Source: Chitinophaga pinensis
GTDB taxonomy: Bacteria > Bacteroidota > Bacteroidia > SXHM01
NCBI GenBank assembly: GCA_945889235.1
Contig: CAMDBK010000072.1
Coordinates: forward strand, 1-10,737
Direction of reading: 5' to 3'
DNA: 10,737 bases
Within the stretch, counting starts at the first letter, position 1. Every line of letters starts with the position of its first letter. Shown piece by piece: positions 1-6,790 of the stretch. Both the position numbers and the translations under genes were made by a program. The notes beneath the pieces are model-generated. The model did no database searches, was not told the DNA's origin, and saw nothing but the letters and a program-made list of their open reading frames with translations.

Positions 1-1
1 A

Positions 2-250
2 AAAGGATTGATAGAAAGTATTTTAAAAATCCCTTCTGATTTTATGAATGACGGAAATTATTTTGTAAACATTATGATTATGGATGCAAATGGACCTAAA
101 GTTTTATATCATTTACAGGAATGTATTTCGTTTGAAATAAATGATTACCGCAACGATAAAACCGACTGGTTCGGCAAGTGGCAAGGCGCAGTGCGACCAA
201 CTTTTCTTCCTTTTACGATTAAACAGGCTACTATAGATGAAGCAAATTAA
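2..250 (+). CDS. wzt: C-terminal end of Wzt-like O-antigen ABC transporter ATP-binding protein (5' partial)
   Basis: The frame is open from base 2, so the gene begins upstream; only about the last 82 residues are present and the ATPase domain (Walker A/B, signature) is outside the window. What is seen matches the end of the Wzt C-terminal carbohydrate-binding domain: a beta-strand-rich stretch with a 'IPSDFMNDGNYFVNI' segment, then 'VLYHLQECISFEI', and a closing 'GKWQGAVRPTFLPF' segment, equivalent to the family's G-x-v-x-P ending. In characterised systems this immunoglobulin-like domain binds the exported O-polysaccharide, often its modified non-reducing end, and couples it to Wzm. It overlaps the next gene by 14 bases, so the two are probably co-transcribed and translationally coupled. 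The TTG at base 8 is an internal codon rather than a start. The call rests on the C-terminal domain alone, so a Wzt relative such as a teichoic-acid or capsule exporter ATPase is possible. Confidence 0.8.
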   Translation, partial: KGLIESILKIPSDFMNDGNYFVNIMIMDANGPKVLYHLQECISFEINDYRNDKTDWFGKWQGAVRPTFLPFTIKQATIDEAN

Positions 251-1310
251 CGTTACCAAAACATATTTGCCTTCCATTGATGAGTATTCAAAATACCTTG
301 AAGGAATTTGGGATCGCGGGCAATTAACCAACAATGGTAAACTTTTGCTTGAGTTAGAAGATAAACTGAAAAAATTTCTTGGAGTAAAACATTTATTGCT
401 AATCAACAACGGCACTATTGCTTTGCAAATTGCAATAAGGGCATTGGAATTAAAAAACGAAATTATCACCACACCCTTTTCTTATGCAGCAACAACTACC
501 TCAATAGTTTGGGAAAATTGTGTTCCTGTTTTTGCTGATATTGATGAGAGAAATCTTTGCATTAACCCCGATGAAATAAGAAGAAAAATATCTCCGAGAA
601 CCAGTGCAATACTTGCCACACATGTTTATGGAAACCCTTGTAATATTGAAGAAATTAAAACTATTGCAAATGAAAACAACCTGAAAATAATTTATGATGC
701 AGCCCATGCTTTTGGCGTAAACTATAATGGTAAGTCAGTTTTAAATTATGGTGATGCTTCCATTTTAAGCTTTCATGCCACCAAACTTTTTCACACTATT
801 GAGGGCGGTGCAATTGTTACCGACAACGATGAACTTGCTTATAAAATCTCCTACCTGCGCAACTTCGGTCACAACGGCCCTGAAGCATTTCACAGTTACG
901 GAACCAATGGAAAAGCATCTGAATTCAATGCTGCTATGGGGCTTTGTGTTTTGCCGAAAGTTCCCGAATTGATTCAGGCAAGAAAAATTATATCACAACT
1001 TTATGACACGCTTCTAAAAGATTCAGGATTGGAAAAACCAGATCTGAGAACTAATACGGAATACAATTATTCGTATTACCCTTTACTTTTTAAAACGGAA
1101 ACTGAATTATTAGTTGTGCGCGACAGATTGAATTGTGAAAACATTTTTCCCCGAAGATATTTTTACCCTTCACTAAACACGTTGAATTATACCGGAAATC
1201 AACCCATGCCCATTGCCGAAAACATTGCATCACGGGTAATGTGTTTGCCACTATACCACAGTCTTTCAGAGGATGAGGCGCGGAAAATAGTATCTATAAT
1301 AAAAGGATGA
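237..1310 (+). CDS. DegT/DnrJ/EryC1/StrS family PLP-dependent sugar aminotransferase
   Basis: The product, 357 aa and cytoplasmic, probably transfers an amino group from glutamate to a nucleotide-linked keto-sugar. The start is supported by a family-typical N-terminus ('VTKTYLPSIDEY', then 'RGQLTNNG' at about 28-34). Other family marks are the cofactor-binding 'NNGTIALQIA' (57-66), 'TPFSYAAT' (79-86), the aspartate in 'YDAAHAFG' (D154) that contacts the pyridine nitrogen, and the Schiff-base lysine K183 in 'SFHATKLFHTIEGGA'. The 'FHATK...EGG' form recalls, from memory, VioA/Fdt/Qdt-type enzymes that make dTDP-4-amino-4,6-dideoxyglucose (Qui4N, viosamine) or 3-amino sugars, so a dTDP-6-deoxy-4-keto sugar is the likely substrate; position 3 versus 4 cannot be settled here. 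It is followed with a 4-base ATGA overlap by the WbqC-like gene and lies three genes before a sugar acyltransferase, the usual partner for N-acylation. Family assignment is certain, the precise substrate is not. Confidence 0.93.
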   Translation: MKQINVTKTYLPSIDEYSKYLEGIWDRGQLTNNGKLLLELEDKLKKFLGVKHLLLINNGTIALQIAIRALELKNEIITTPFSYAATTTSIVWENCVPVFADIDERNLCINPDEIRRKISPRTSAILATHVYGNPCNIEEIKTIANENNLKIIYDAAHAFGVNYNGKSVLNYGDASILSFHATKLFHTIEGGAIVTDNDELAYKISYLRNFGHNGPEAFHSYGTNGKASEFNAAMGLCVLPKVPELIQARKIISQLYDTLLKDSGLEKPDLRTNTEYNYSYYPLLFKTETELLVVRDRLNCENIFPRRYFYPSLNTLNYTGNQPMPIAENIASRVMCLPLYHSLSEDEARKIVSIIKG

Positions 1311-2005
1311 AAGTTGCTATAGTTCAGCCTTACCTTTTTCCTTACATCGGATATTTTCAATTAATAAATGCGGTAGATAAATTCGTACTATTTGATGATG
1401 TTAATTATATAAAACGGGGCTGGATAAACCGGAATAACATATTGGTGAGCGGGAAATCACATTTATTCAGCATCCCTTTAAAAGAAGCAAGTCAAAACAA
1501 GCGAATAAATGAACTGGAACTTTCTGCTGAAACAAAATGGAAAGGTGTTTTACTGAAAACTATTGAACTTAATTACAAAAATGCCCAACAGTTTGAAACT
1601 GTATTTCCGGTTGTGAAAAACATCATTGACTTTGATGAACCAAGACTCAATATCTTTATTCAAAACAGTATTGAGGTTTTGGTAAATTACCTGGAAATAA
1701 AAACTGAAATCATAAAAAGTTCATCAGTATATAACAATCAGAACTTGAAAGGTGCTGAACGGATTGCTCATGTTTGCAAGCAGGAAACGGCTGACATTTA
1801 TGTTAATCCCATTGGCGGAATGGAAATTTACAACAAAGATTTTTTCGCTGAAAAGGGCATATCGCTTAAATTCCTTAAATCACGTAACATCAATTACCCG
1901 CAATTTAAAAATGATTTTGTATCTTGGCTTTCCATAATAGATGTGATGATGTTTAACACTCCCGAAAAAATTTCTGAACTGTTGAACGAATATGATTTTG
2001 TATGA
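1307..2005 (+). CDS. WbqC-like family protein
   Basis: The product is a 232 aa soluble protein of the WbqC family (PF08889), which is repeatedly found in O-antigen and glycan clusters and whose biochemical role I do not know. Recognisable family blocks are the N-terminal 'IVQPYLFPYIGYFQL' (5-19), 'LFDDVNYIKRGWINRN' (28-43), 'YVNPIGGMEIY' (165-175) and 'SWLSIIDVMMFN' (206-217) near the C-terminus. Length is close to full for the family and there is no signal peptide or membrane segment. Start and stop overlap both neighbours by 4 bases (ATGA), placing it tightly between the aminotransferase and a SAM methyltransferase. That position suggests a step in making or decorating the amino sugar, for instance acyl or aminoacyl attachment, but this is inference from context only. 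Confidence 0.9.
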   Translation: MKVAIVQPYLFPYIGYFQLINAVDKFVLFDDVNYIKRGWINRNNILVSGKSHLFSIPLKEASQNKRINELELSAETKWKGVLLKTIELNYKNAQQFETVFPVVKNIIDFDEPRLNIFIQNSIEVLVNYLEIKTEIIKSSSVYNNQNLKGAERIAHVCKQETADIYVNPIGGMEIYNKDFFAEKGISLKFLKSRNINYPQFKNDFVSWLSIIDVMMFNTPEKISELLNEYDFV

Positions 2006-2658
2006 GCAACGAAAAAAAATACAATACAATTATAAAGCATTACGAAGATTGTTTAGACAAGCATGGAGACACTCATTTAGGCGTTGATTGGCCTAAAGCT
2101 GAAGATGTAAACAAGCGGTACCGTGTAATGTGCGATTTGTTTTTGCACAGGGAAAAAAATCTGAAGCATGCGAAACTACTTGACTTCGGTTGCGGAGCAG
2201 CCCATCTGCTTGAATACATTCAGCGCGAAGAAATTTCGGGAATAGCTTATTCAGGGCTTGATATCTCTGAAAAATTTGTGGCATTAAGCAAAAAAAAATT
2301 CCCTCAGCAAAATTTCTATTGCCTTGATATACTTGAAAATTCAGGCAGTTTACCAATCTATGATTACATTGTTGCCAATGGCGCTTTCACAGAAAAACGC
2401 GATTTAAGTTATGAGGAAATGTTCATTTATCTATGTTCAGCACTTAAAATTATTTTTGCTAAAGCTGAGAAAGGAATTGCATTTAACCTGATGAGCAAGC
2501 ATGTGAACTGGGAACGAGAAGATTTATTTCATGTTCCGTTTGATGAAATTGCAAGTTTTATTTCTAAAGAGCTTAGCCGTAATTTTGTTTTCCGCAGCGA
2601 TTACGGGCTTTATGAATATACTGTGTATGTATACAAACAACCTGAACTGAATGGCTAA
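2002..2658 (+). CDS. Class I SAM-dependent methyltransferase
   Basis: The product, 218 aa and cytoplasmic, has a Rossmann-type methyltransferase core. Motif I is 'LLDFGCGAAHLLEYI' (59-73), the SAM glycine loop; the acidic residue at the end of beta-2 is D87 in 'YSGLDISEKF'; motif II/post I lies near 'FYCLDILE' and motif IV near 'YDYIVANGAFTEKRD'. The N-terminal region (about 1-45, including 'HYEDCLDKHGDTHLGVDWP') is a cap typical of methyltransferases in polysaccharide clusters and probably contacts the acceptor. The acceptor could be a sugar hydroxyl, an amine or an N-acyl group. The gene overlaps WbqC-like by 4 bases and the acyltransferase by 8 (ATGGCTAA), so it probably acts on the same sugar. 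A chain-terminating methyl cap recognised by Wzt is an alternative role, though no kinase domain like that of WbdD is fused to it. Confidence 0.85.
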   Translation: MSNEKKYNTIIKHYEDCLDKHGDTHLGVDWPKAEDVNKRYRVMCDLFLHREKNLKHAKLLDFGCGAAHLLEYIQREEISGIAYSGLDISEKFVALSKKKFPQQNFYCLDILENSGSLPIYDYIVANGAFTEKRDLSYEEMFIYLCSALKIIFAKAEKGIAFNLMSKHVNWEREDLFHVPFDEIASFISKELSRNFVFRSDYGLYEYTVYVYKQPELNG

Positions 2659-3304
2659 AGTTATAATTTTCGGTATACAGGATTTTGCAGAATTGGCGCA
2701 TTATTACCTAACTAATGACAGCGAACATGAAGTAGTTGCTTTCAGTGTGAGCAAAGAATATCTTTCAGAAAGCCCACTGTTTCATGAATTACCAGTAGTA
2801 GCATTCGATGAAATTGAAAAAATATTTCCCCCATCAGCATTTTCATTTTTTGCACCGATGGCTCCAAATAAAATGAACCGCGTCCGTGAAACCGTTTACA
2901 AACAGATAAAAGAAAAAGGATATAATTTAATCAGTTACATCAGTTCAAAAGCCACTGTATTTAACAATAAAATTGGCGACAATTGTTTTATTCTTGAGGA
3001 CAACACACTGCAACCATTCACCAACATAGGCAATAATGTGGTGCTTTGGAGCGGTAATCATATAGGGCATCACGGAGAAATTAAAGACCATGTAACATTT
3101 ACTTCACAAGTAGTTCTTTCTGGGCATTGCCTAGTAGAAAGTTATTGTACCTTTGGAGTGAACGCCACTATCCGTGACGGCTTAACAATTGCTGAAGGAA
3201 CTTTTGTAGCAATGGGTGCTTGTATCACAAAAAATACAGATGCATGGAGTTTTTATAAAGGTAATCCAGCTATAAAATCTGAAAAATCAACTTTAGACCT
3301 TTGA
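2651..3304 (+). CDS. NeuD/PglD-like sugar acetyltransferase (left-handed beta-helix)
   Basis: The product (217 aa) has the two-part layout of PglD/NeuD-type N/O-acyltransferases: an N-terminal Rossmann-like nucleotide-sugar domain (about 1-90, starting 'KVIIFGIQDFAELAHYYL') and a C-terminal hexapeptide-repeat left-handed beta-helix (about 95-210) with recurring I/V-G-x-x turns. By alignment with PglD, H140 in 'SGNHIGHHGEI' falls at the catalytic histidine; H141 follows directly. The end 'FYKGNPAIKS' matches the usual G-x-P-A-k finish. It probably transfers acetyl or a related acyl group from CoA to the amino group made by the upstream aminotransferase, which fits the dTDP-Qui4NAc or 3-NAc routes. 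The classical G-x-G-x-x-G loop is replaced by 'GIQDFAE', a departure from the textbook PglD sequence. O-acetylation of a sugar is the alternative. Confidence 0.87.
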   Translation: MAKVIIFGIQDFAELAHYYLTNDSEHEVVAFSVSKEYLSESPLFHELPVVAFDEIEKIFPPSAFSFFAPMAPNKMNRVRETVYKQIKEKGYNLISYISSKATVFNNKIGDNCFILEDNTLQPFTNIGNNVVLWSGNHIGHHGEIKDHVTFTSQVVLSGHCLVESYCTFGVNATIRDGLTIAEGTFVAMGACITKNTDAWSFYKGNPAIKSEKSTLDL

Positions 3305-3309
3305 ATCAA

Positions 3310-4140
3310 ATGACTACAGACATTGAATCTTATAAAAAAAACGGGTTTCTTCTTTTACGAAATTTTTTTAAAAAAGAAGAAGTTGACTTAATTTTAAAAG
3401 ATGCAAAAAATATTTTCTTAAAACAGTTTGTTCAAAAAAAATACACTGAAGTTACAATTTTAGAAAACATTAAAGAGGCAGAATTTAATGCGATGATGTA
3501 TCGCCTTTTTGAAGAAGATTTAGAATGTCTTGCCAACTGCGGAAAACAGGCGCAGCATTTGATTAGTCTGCATTCACTTTCAATCTGCAAATCTGTTGTT
3601 GAGCTACTCAATGCTATCGGTTTAATCACTCCCATAATCAGTACAAGACCTGTTTTGTATTTTAACCACCCTAAGCTTGCCAAAGAAAAAGTGTTTTACA
3701 AAGTAGATGCCCATCAGGATTGGAGAAGCATGCAAGGTTCTCTTAATTCGGTAGTGATTTGGCTGCCGCTGATAGATATTAACAAGGATTTGGGTGCACT
3801 TGAAATTATTCCCGGAAGCCACCTGCAAGGACTAAAAACAAATCATATTGATTACGGATTTGGCATGGTGGAAATGACTGCAGAAGAAAAATCAAAATTA
3901 ATTTCTGTAAAAGTAAAACAAGGCGATGTATTGATTTTCTCCAGTTTGCTAATTCACCAGAGCGGTGAAAACATTACCGAAAGCCCACGTTGGAGTTGCC
4001 ATTTCAGATATAATGATTTGGATGATGAAACTTTTAAATCGCGAAAATATGCACATGCATACATCTATAAACCGATTGATACACTTATAACTCCTGATTT
4101 TCCGGGACTACAGGAAATAGAAAAAATATTTTTAAAATGA
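3310..4140 (+). CDS. Phytanoyl-CoA dioxygenase (PhyH)-family Fe(II)/2-oxoglutarate oxygenase
   Basis: The product (276 aa from the ATG) has the double-stranded beta-helix oxygenase fold. The iron triad is H135-x-D137 in 'VDAHQDWRSMQGS' and H216 in 'FSSLLIHQSGEN'; R227 in 'ESPRWSCHFRYND' is placed to bind 2-oxoglutarate. 'VVIWLPLIDINKDLGALEI' then 'PGSHLQG' is the family's characteristic core. PhyH-like enzymes hydroxylate or otherwise oxidise small molecules, lipids, or sugar-linked groups; the substrate here is not evident. A TTG at 3301 would give a 4-base TTGA overlap and three extra residues (279 aa), but the in-frame ATG at 3310 is preferred; it leaves a 5-base gap. It ends with an ATGA overlap onto the beta-propeller gene. 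Its place in the cassette suggests hydroxylation of a sugar or its N-acyl group, which is inference. Confidence 0.88.
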   Translation: MTTDIESYKKNGFLLLRNFFKKEEVDLILKDAKNIFLKQFVQKKYTEVTILENIKEAEFNAMMYRLFEEDLECLANCGKQAQHLISLHSLSICKSVVELLNAIGLITPIISTRPVLYFNHPKLAKEKVFYKVDAHQDWRSMQGSLNSVVIWLPLIDINKDLGALEIIPGSHLQGLKTNHIDYGFGMVEMTAEEKSKLISVKVKQGDVLIFSSLLIHQSGENITESPRWSCHFRYNDLDDETFKSRKYAHAYIYKPIDTLITPDFPGLQEIEKIFLK

Positions 4141-5069
4141 GTTGGGTGAAAAAGGGATTGGTTTACGCGCCCAGCCAAAAATACGATTGGAATCAAAGTC
4201 ATGCTCAGGTGCCTGTGGTAGATATTTTTAATGAAAAAATCTGGAGAATCTATTATTCATCAAGAGATAAAAACAACATAAGCAGAACAAGTTTTATTGA
4301 GGTAGAAGCCGGAAATCCTGAGAATATTTTGTACGAACATTCCTCACCTATTCTTGATCTTGGCAGGCCGGGGACCTTTGACGATTGTGGGATTATGCCA
4401 ACATGTATTATAAACTCAGGGAAAGGAAACGAAAAATACCTTTACTATATTGGCTGGACAAAACCCGAGTCTTTACCCTATAAAAATGCTATAGGCATAG
4501 CGGTTACCGAAGACGGAATTCATTTCCGGAAAATGTTTGAAACTCCTGTTTTAGCTTATAATCAAAACGAACAGTATTTTTGCGGAACTGCTTATGTTAT
4601 TAAAGAGAAACTTTGGAGAATGTGGTATCTTTCATGCATAAAATGGGAAATGATTGACGGAAAACAGGAGCCGTATTATAATATTAAATACGCGGAATCT
4701 GAAGACGGAATTAATTGGAAAAGAGAAGAGAGTGTAGCTATTGAACTCAAAAATGGAAACGAAGGAGGACTTGTAAGTGCTGCTGTAGTAAAAGAAAATG
4801 ATTCTTATAAAATGTGGTATGGTATGCGTTCAGCTAATGGGTATAGAACTCATATAGAAAAATCATACCGAATTGGATTTGCCGAATCAGAAAACGGAAT
4901 TTCATGGACAAGAAAAGATGAAGCGGCAGGCATTGATATTTCAAAAAAGGGTTGGGATTCAGAAATGATTTCTTATCCTTACATTGTTACTTACAAAGAG
5001 AAGAAATATTTGTTTTACAACGGAAACGGGTTTGGGCGTTCTGGTTTCGGATATGCAGTTTATGAGTAA
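4137..5069 (+). CDS. Leaderless beta-propeller protein, GH43/GH130/GH32-like (glycosidase-related)
   Basis: The product (310 aa) has no signal peptide, so it should be cytoplasmic. It shows the repeated blade pattern of five-bladed glycosidase propellers: an aromatic strand ('WRIYYSS', 'YLYYIGW', 'WRMWYLS', 'KMWYGMR', 'YLFYNGNG') usually followed by an IG/IK/FGY-type strand and the recurring 'TEDGIHF' (124-130), 'SEDGINW' (188-194) and 'SENGISW' (251-257). Candidate active-site acids are D29 in 'PVVDIF', D82/D83 in 'GTFDDCG', E209 in 'NGNEGG' and E276 in 'WDSEMISYP'. The family context is GH43/GH32/GH130-like hydrolases, phosphorylases and transferases. Its operon position among biosynthetic genes argues against a nutritional role; it could trim, phosphorolyse or transfer a sugar during assembly, or only bind glycan. 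It overlaps the oxygenase gene by 4 bases and the next glycosyltransferase by 8. Fold confidence is good, activity is unknown. Confidence 0.75.
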   Translation: MSWVKKGLVYAPSQKYDWNQSHAQVPVVDIFNEKIWRIYYSSRDKNNISRTSFIEVEAGNPENILYEHSSPILDLGRPGTFDDCGIMPTCIINSGKGNEKYLYYIGWTKPESLPYKNAIGIAVTEDGIHFRKMFETPVLAYNQNEQYFCGTAYVIKEKLWRMWYLSCIKWEMIDGKQEPYYNIKYAESEDGINWKREESVAIELKNGNEGGLVSAAVVKENDSYKMWYGMRSANGYRTHIEKSYRIGFAESENGISWTRKDEAAGIDISKKGWDSEMISYPYIVTYKEKKYLFYNGNGFGRSGFGYAVYE

Positions 5070-6027
5070 AGAAGAAATTCCGCTGGTTGATGTTTGGATG
5101 GTTACTTACAACCATGAAAAATATATAGCGCAGGCTATAGAAGGGGTAATGATGCAGCAAACCAATTTCCGTTACAGGCTTGTAATTGGGGAGGATTATT
5201 CTACCGACAGAACACGGGATATTTGCATTGAATACCAGAAAAAATATCCCACCAAAATTCATCTAATATTAAACAAAATAAATTTGGGGGCAACCCAAAA
5301 TTCCTTCAACACTCATTATGCCTGCACTGCTAAATATCAGGCAATGCTGGAAGGCGATGATTACTGGACAGACCCATTGAAGTTGCAAAAACAAATAGAT
5401 TTCCTGGAAGCAAATCCTGAATTTTCTCTCTGCTTCCATACGGCTGAATATGTTAATACACTTGAAAACAAAATTTCATATTTCCCTAAAAATTTACAAA
5501 AAAATGAATTCACAGTAGAAGATGTTTTAATGTTCCCGACAAGGGGATGGTTTATAATGACTTCAACCATAGTTTATCGCAAAAAAGCAATAGAAAATTT
5601 ACCACACTGGTTCCTCGATTTCAGAAATGGCGACTGCCTTACGGTTATGCTTGCCTCGCTTCACGGTAATATTTACTACATGGATGAAGACATGTCAACT
5701 TACAGGAAAAATTCGGGCGGAATCATGCAGTCTGCTCTATTTTCCAACATTAATGTTACGGAATCACTGTTTTTGCTTTTCAGAAAATTCAATCATTATT
5801 CAAATCGGAAATTTCAAAAAATAATTTACAAACAACTGCTTGTTTTTTTATACGAATTGCTATTACATAATAAGAATGAAATGAAGTGTATAAATTATTT
5901 TTTATTTACGCTGCGGTTCAATTATTACACACTGAAACTGAAAGAAAATCCGGTTACAGTTAAGCAACATATTGTTTCCGCAATAAATTATGCAAGATTT
6001 ATGTTTACAGAAGTAAATACAAAATGA
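5062..6027 (+). CDS. Family 2 glycosyltransferase (GT2)
   Basis: The product (321 aa) is a cytoplasmic GT-A-fold inverting glycosyltransferase. Its N-terminus 'PLVDVWMVTYNHEKYIAQAI' carries the first beta-strand and nucleotide loop, 'VIGEDYSTDRT' (41-51) has the uracil/ribose-contacting acids, and 'MLEGDDYW' (95-102) is the DxD-type metal site. Later 'DFRNGDCLTVMLA' and 'DMSTYRKNSGG' (210-220) match the acceptor side of this GT2 subgroup. The C-terminal 240-320 is basic and aromatic-rich and may sit on the membrane. The ATG at 5062 is chosen because the conserved domain starts just after it and the resulting 8-base overlap (ATGAGTAA) recurs elsewhere in this operon; a farther in-frame ATG at 4984 lies inside the beta-propeller gene and adds no GT2 sequence. 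Donor sugar and linkage cannot be read from the sequence. Confidence 0.9.
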   Translation: MSKEEIPLVDVWMVTYNHEKYIAQAIEGVMMQQTNFRYRLVIGEDYSTDRTRDICIEYQKKYPTKIHLILNKINLGATQNSFNTHYACTAKYQAMLEGDDYWTDPLKLQKQIDFLEANPEFSLCFHTAEYVNTLENKISYFPKNLQKNEFTVEDVLMFPTRGWFIMTSTIVYRKKAIENLPHWFLDFRNGDCLTVMLASLHGNIYYMDEDMSTYRKNSGGIMQSALFSNINVTESLFLLFRKFNHYSNRKFQKIIYKQLLVFLYELLLHNKNEMKCINYFLFTLRFNYYTLKLKENPVTVKQHIVSAINYARFMFTEVNTK

Positions 6028-6776
6028 ACAAAGAATATTACATAGAATATTATGATTTAGAGCGTGAACACTGGTGGTTCAGAGTGAGGGAAAATATTAT
6101 TGTTCATCATTTGCAAAAACTTTCTTCAGGTAAAAAGGACTTAAAGATTTTAAACATTGGCGCTGCTACGGGAAGAACAAGTGAAGTGCTTTCCAATTTC
6201 GGACAAGTTATTTCTCTTGAATTTGATGAAGATTGCTGCGATTTTGTAAAAAAGAAAACAGGTATGGAAATGGTAAACGCTTCTGTTCTTGATTTGCCGT
6301 TTAAAGAAAACGACTTTGACCTTGTCTGTGCCTTTGATATTATTGAACATGTTGATGATGACCATAAAGCAGTTGAAGAATTAAAGCGCGTTTGTAAAAA
6401 TGATGGAGTTATTTTTATCACCGTTCCTGCATTTATGATGTTATGGAGCCATCATGATGTTGTGAACCAACATTGCAGAAGGTATGTGATGAGTGGCCTA
6501 CTCAATTTGTTTAAACCCGAACCCGAAGCTATTATTTTCAAATCGTACTTTAATTTTTTATTATTTCCCCCTATTCTCGCCTTTCGTTTAGCTTCAAGAG
6601 TTATTCCAAAATCGTTGGTAAGAAAGGGTGCCGGCTCTGATTTTTCTGTTGTGAGTAACCGTTTAGTAAATGCTTTTTTTTACAGGATATTCGATCTGGA
6701 AAGAATTTGGCTTAAAACAAAAACCTTTCCGGTTGGAGTTTCACTTATGTTTATTTACCGAAACCAAAAACATTAA
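6024..6776 (+). CDS. Class I SAM-dependent methyltransferase of the 'HWWF' type
   Basis: The product (250 aa) opens with 'YYDLEREHWWFRVRENII' (9-26), a signature of a methyltransferase group common in glycan and polyprenyl-lipid clusters. The SAM fold is seen as motif I 'ILNIGAATGR' (42-51), an acidic end of beta-2 at 'SLEFDED', 'ASVLDLPFKENDFDLV' (86-101) and the motif IV region 'AFDIIEHVDDDH' (103-114), with 'LKRVCKNDGVIFITVPA' after. A hydrophobic segment about 176-192 ('FNFLLFPPILAFRLA') suggests membrane association, so the acceptor may be lipid-linked sugar. It overlaps the preceding GT2 gene by 4 bases (ATGA) and is followed after 14 bases by the GT-C-like membrane protein. The exact acceptor is unknown; it could methylate a sugar added by the adjacent transferases. 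Confidence 0.87.
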   Translation: MNKEYYIEYYDLEREHWWFRVRENIIVHHLQKLSSGKKDLKILNIGAATGRTSEVLSNFGQVISLEFDEDCCDFVKKKTGMEMVNASVLDLPFKENDFDLVCAFDIIEHVDDDHKAVEELKRVCKNDGVIFITVPAFMMLWSHHDVVNQHCRRYVMSGLLNLFKPEPEAIIFKSYFNFLLFPPILAFRLASRVIPKSLVRKGAGSDFSVVSNRLVNAFFYRIFDLERIWLKTKTFPVGVSLMFIYRNQKH

Positions 6777-6790
6777 GCAAAACTACTTAA

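Noticed and set aside
113..472. Minus-strand ORF of 119 codons
   Set aside because: It lies opposite the Wzt end and the aminotransferase, both with strong family motifs, and its translation looks like low-complexity antisense with no recognisable domain.
4984..5061. Upstream start that would extend the first GT2 by 26 residues
   Set aside because: This stretch is the out-of-frame end of the beta-propeller gene, and the GT2 domain begins just after the ATG at 5062.
6107..6421. Minus-strand ORFs (104 and 71 codons) opposite the second methyltransferase
   Set aside because: They are serine/lysine-rich shadow frames over the SAM-binding motifs with no independent support.
6777..6790. Possible promoter or terminator in the largest gap (14 bases)
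   Set aside because: It is too short to hold a promoter or hairpin, and no inverted repeat is seen.
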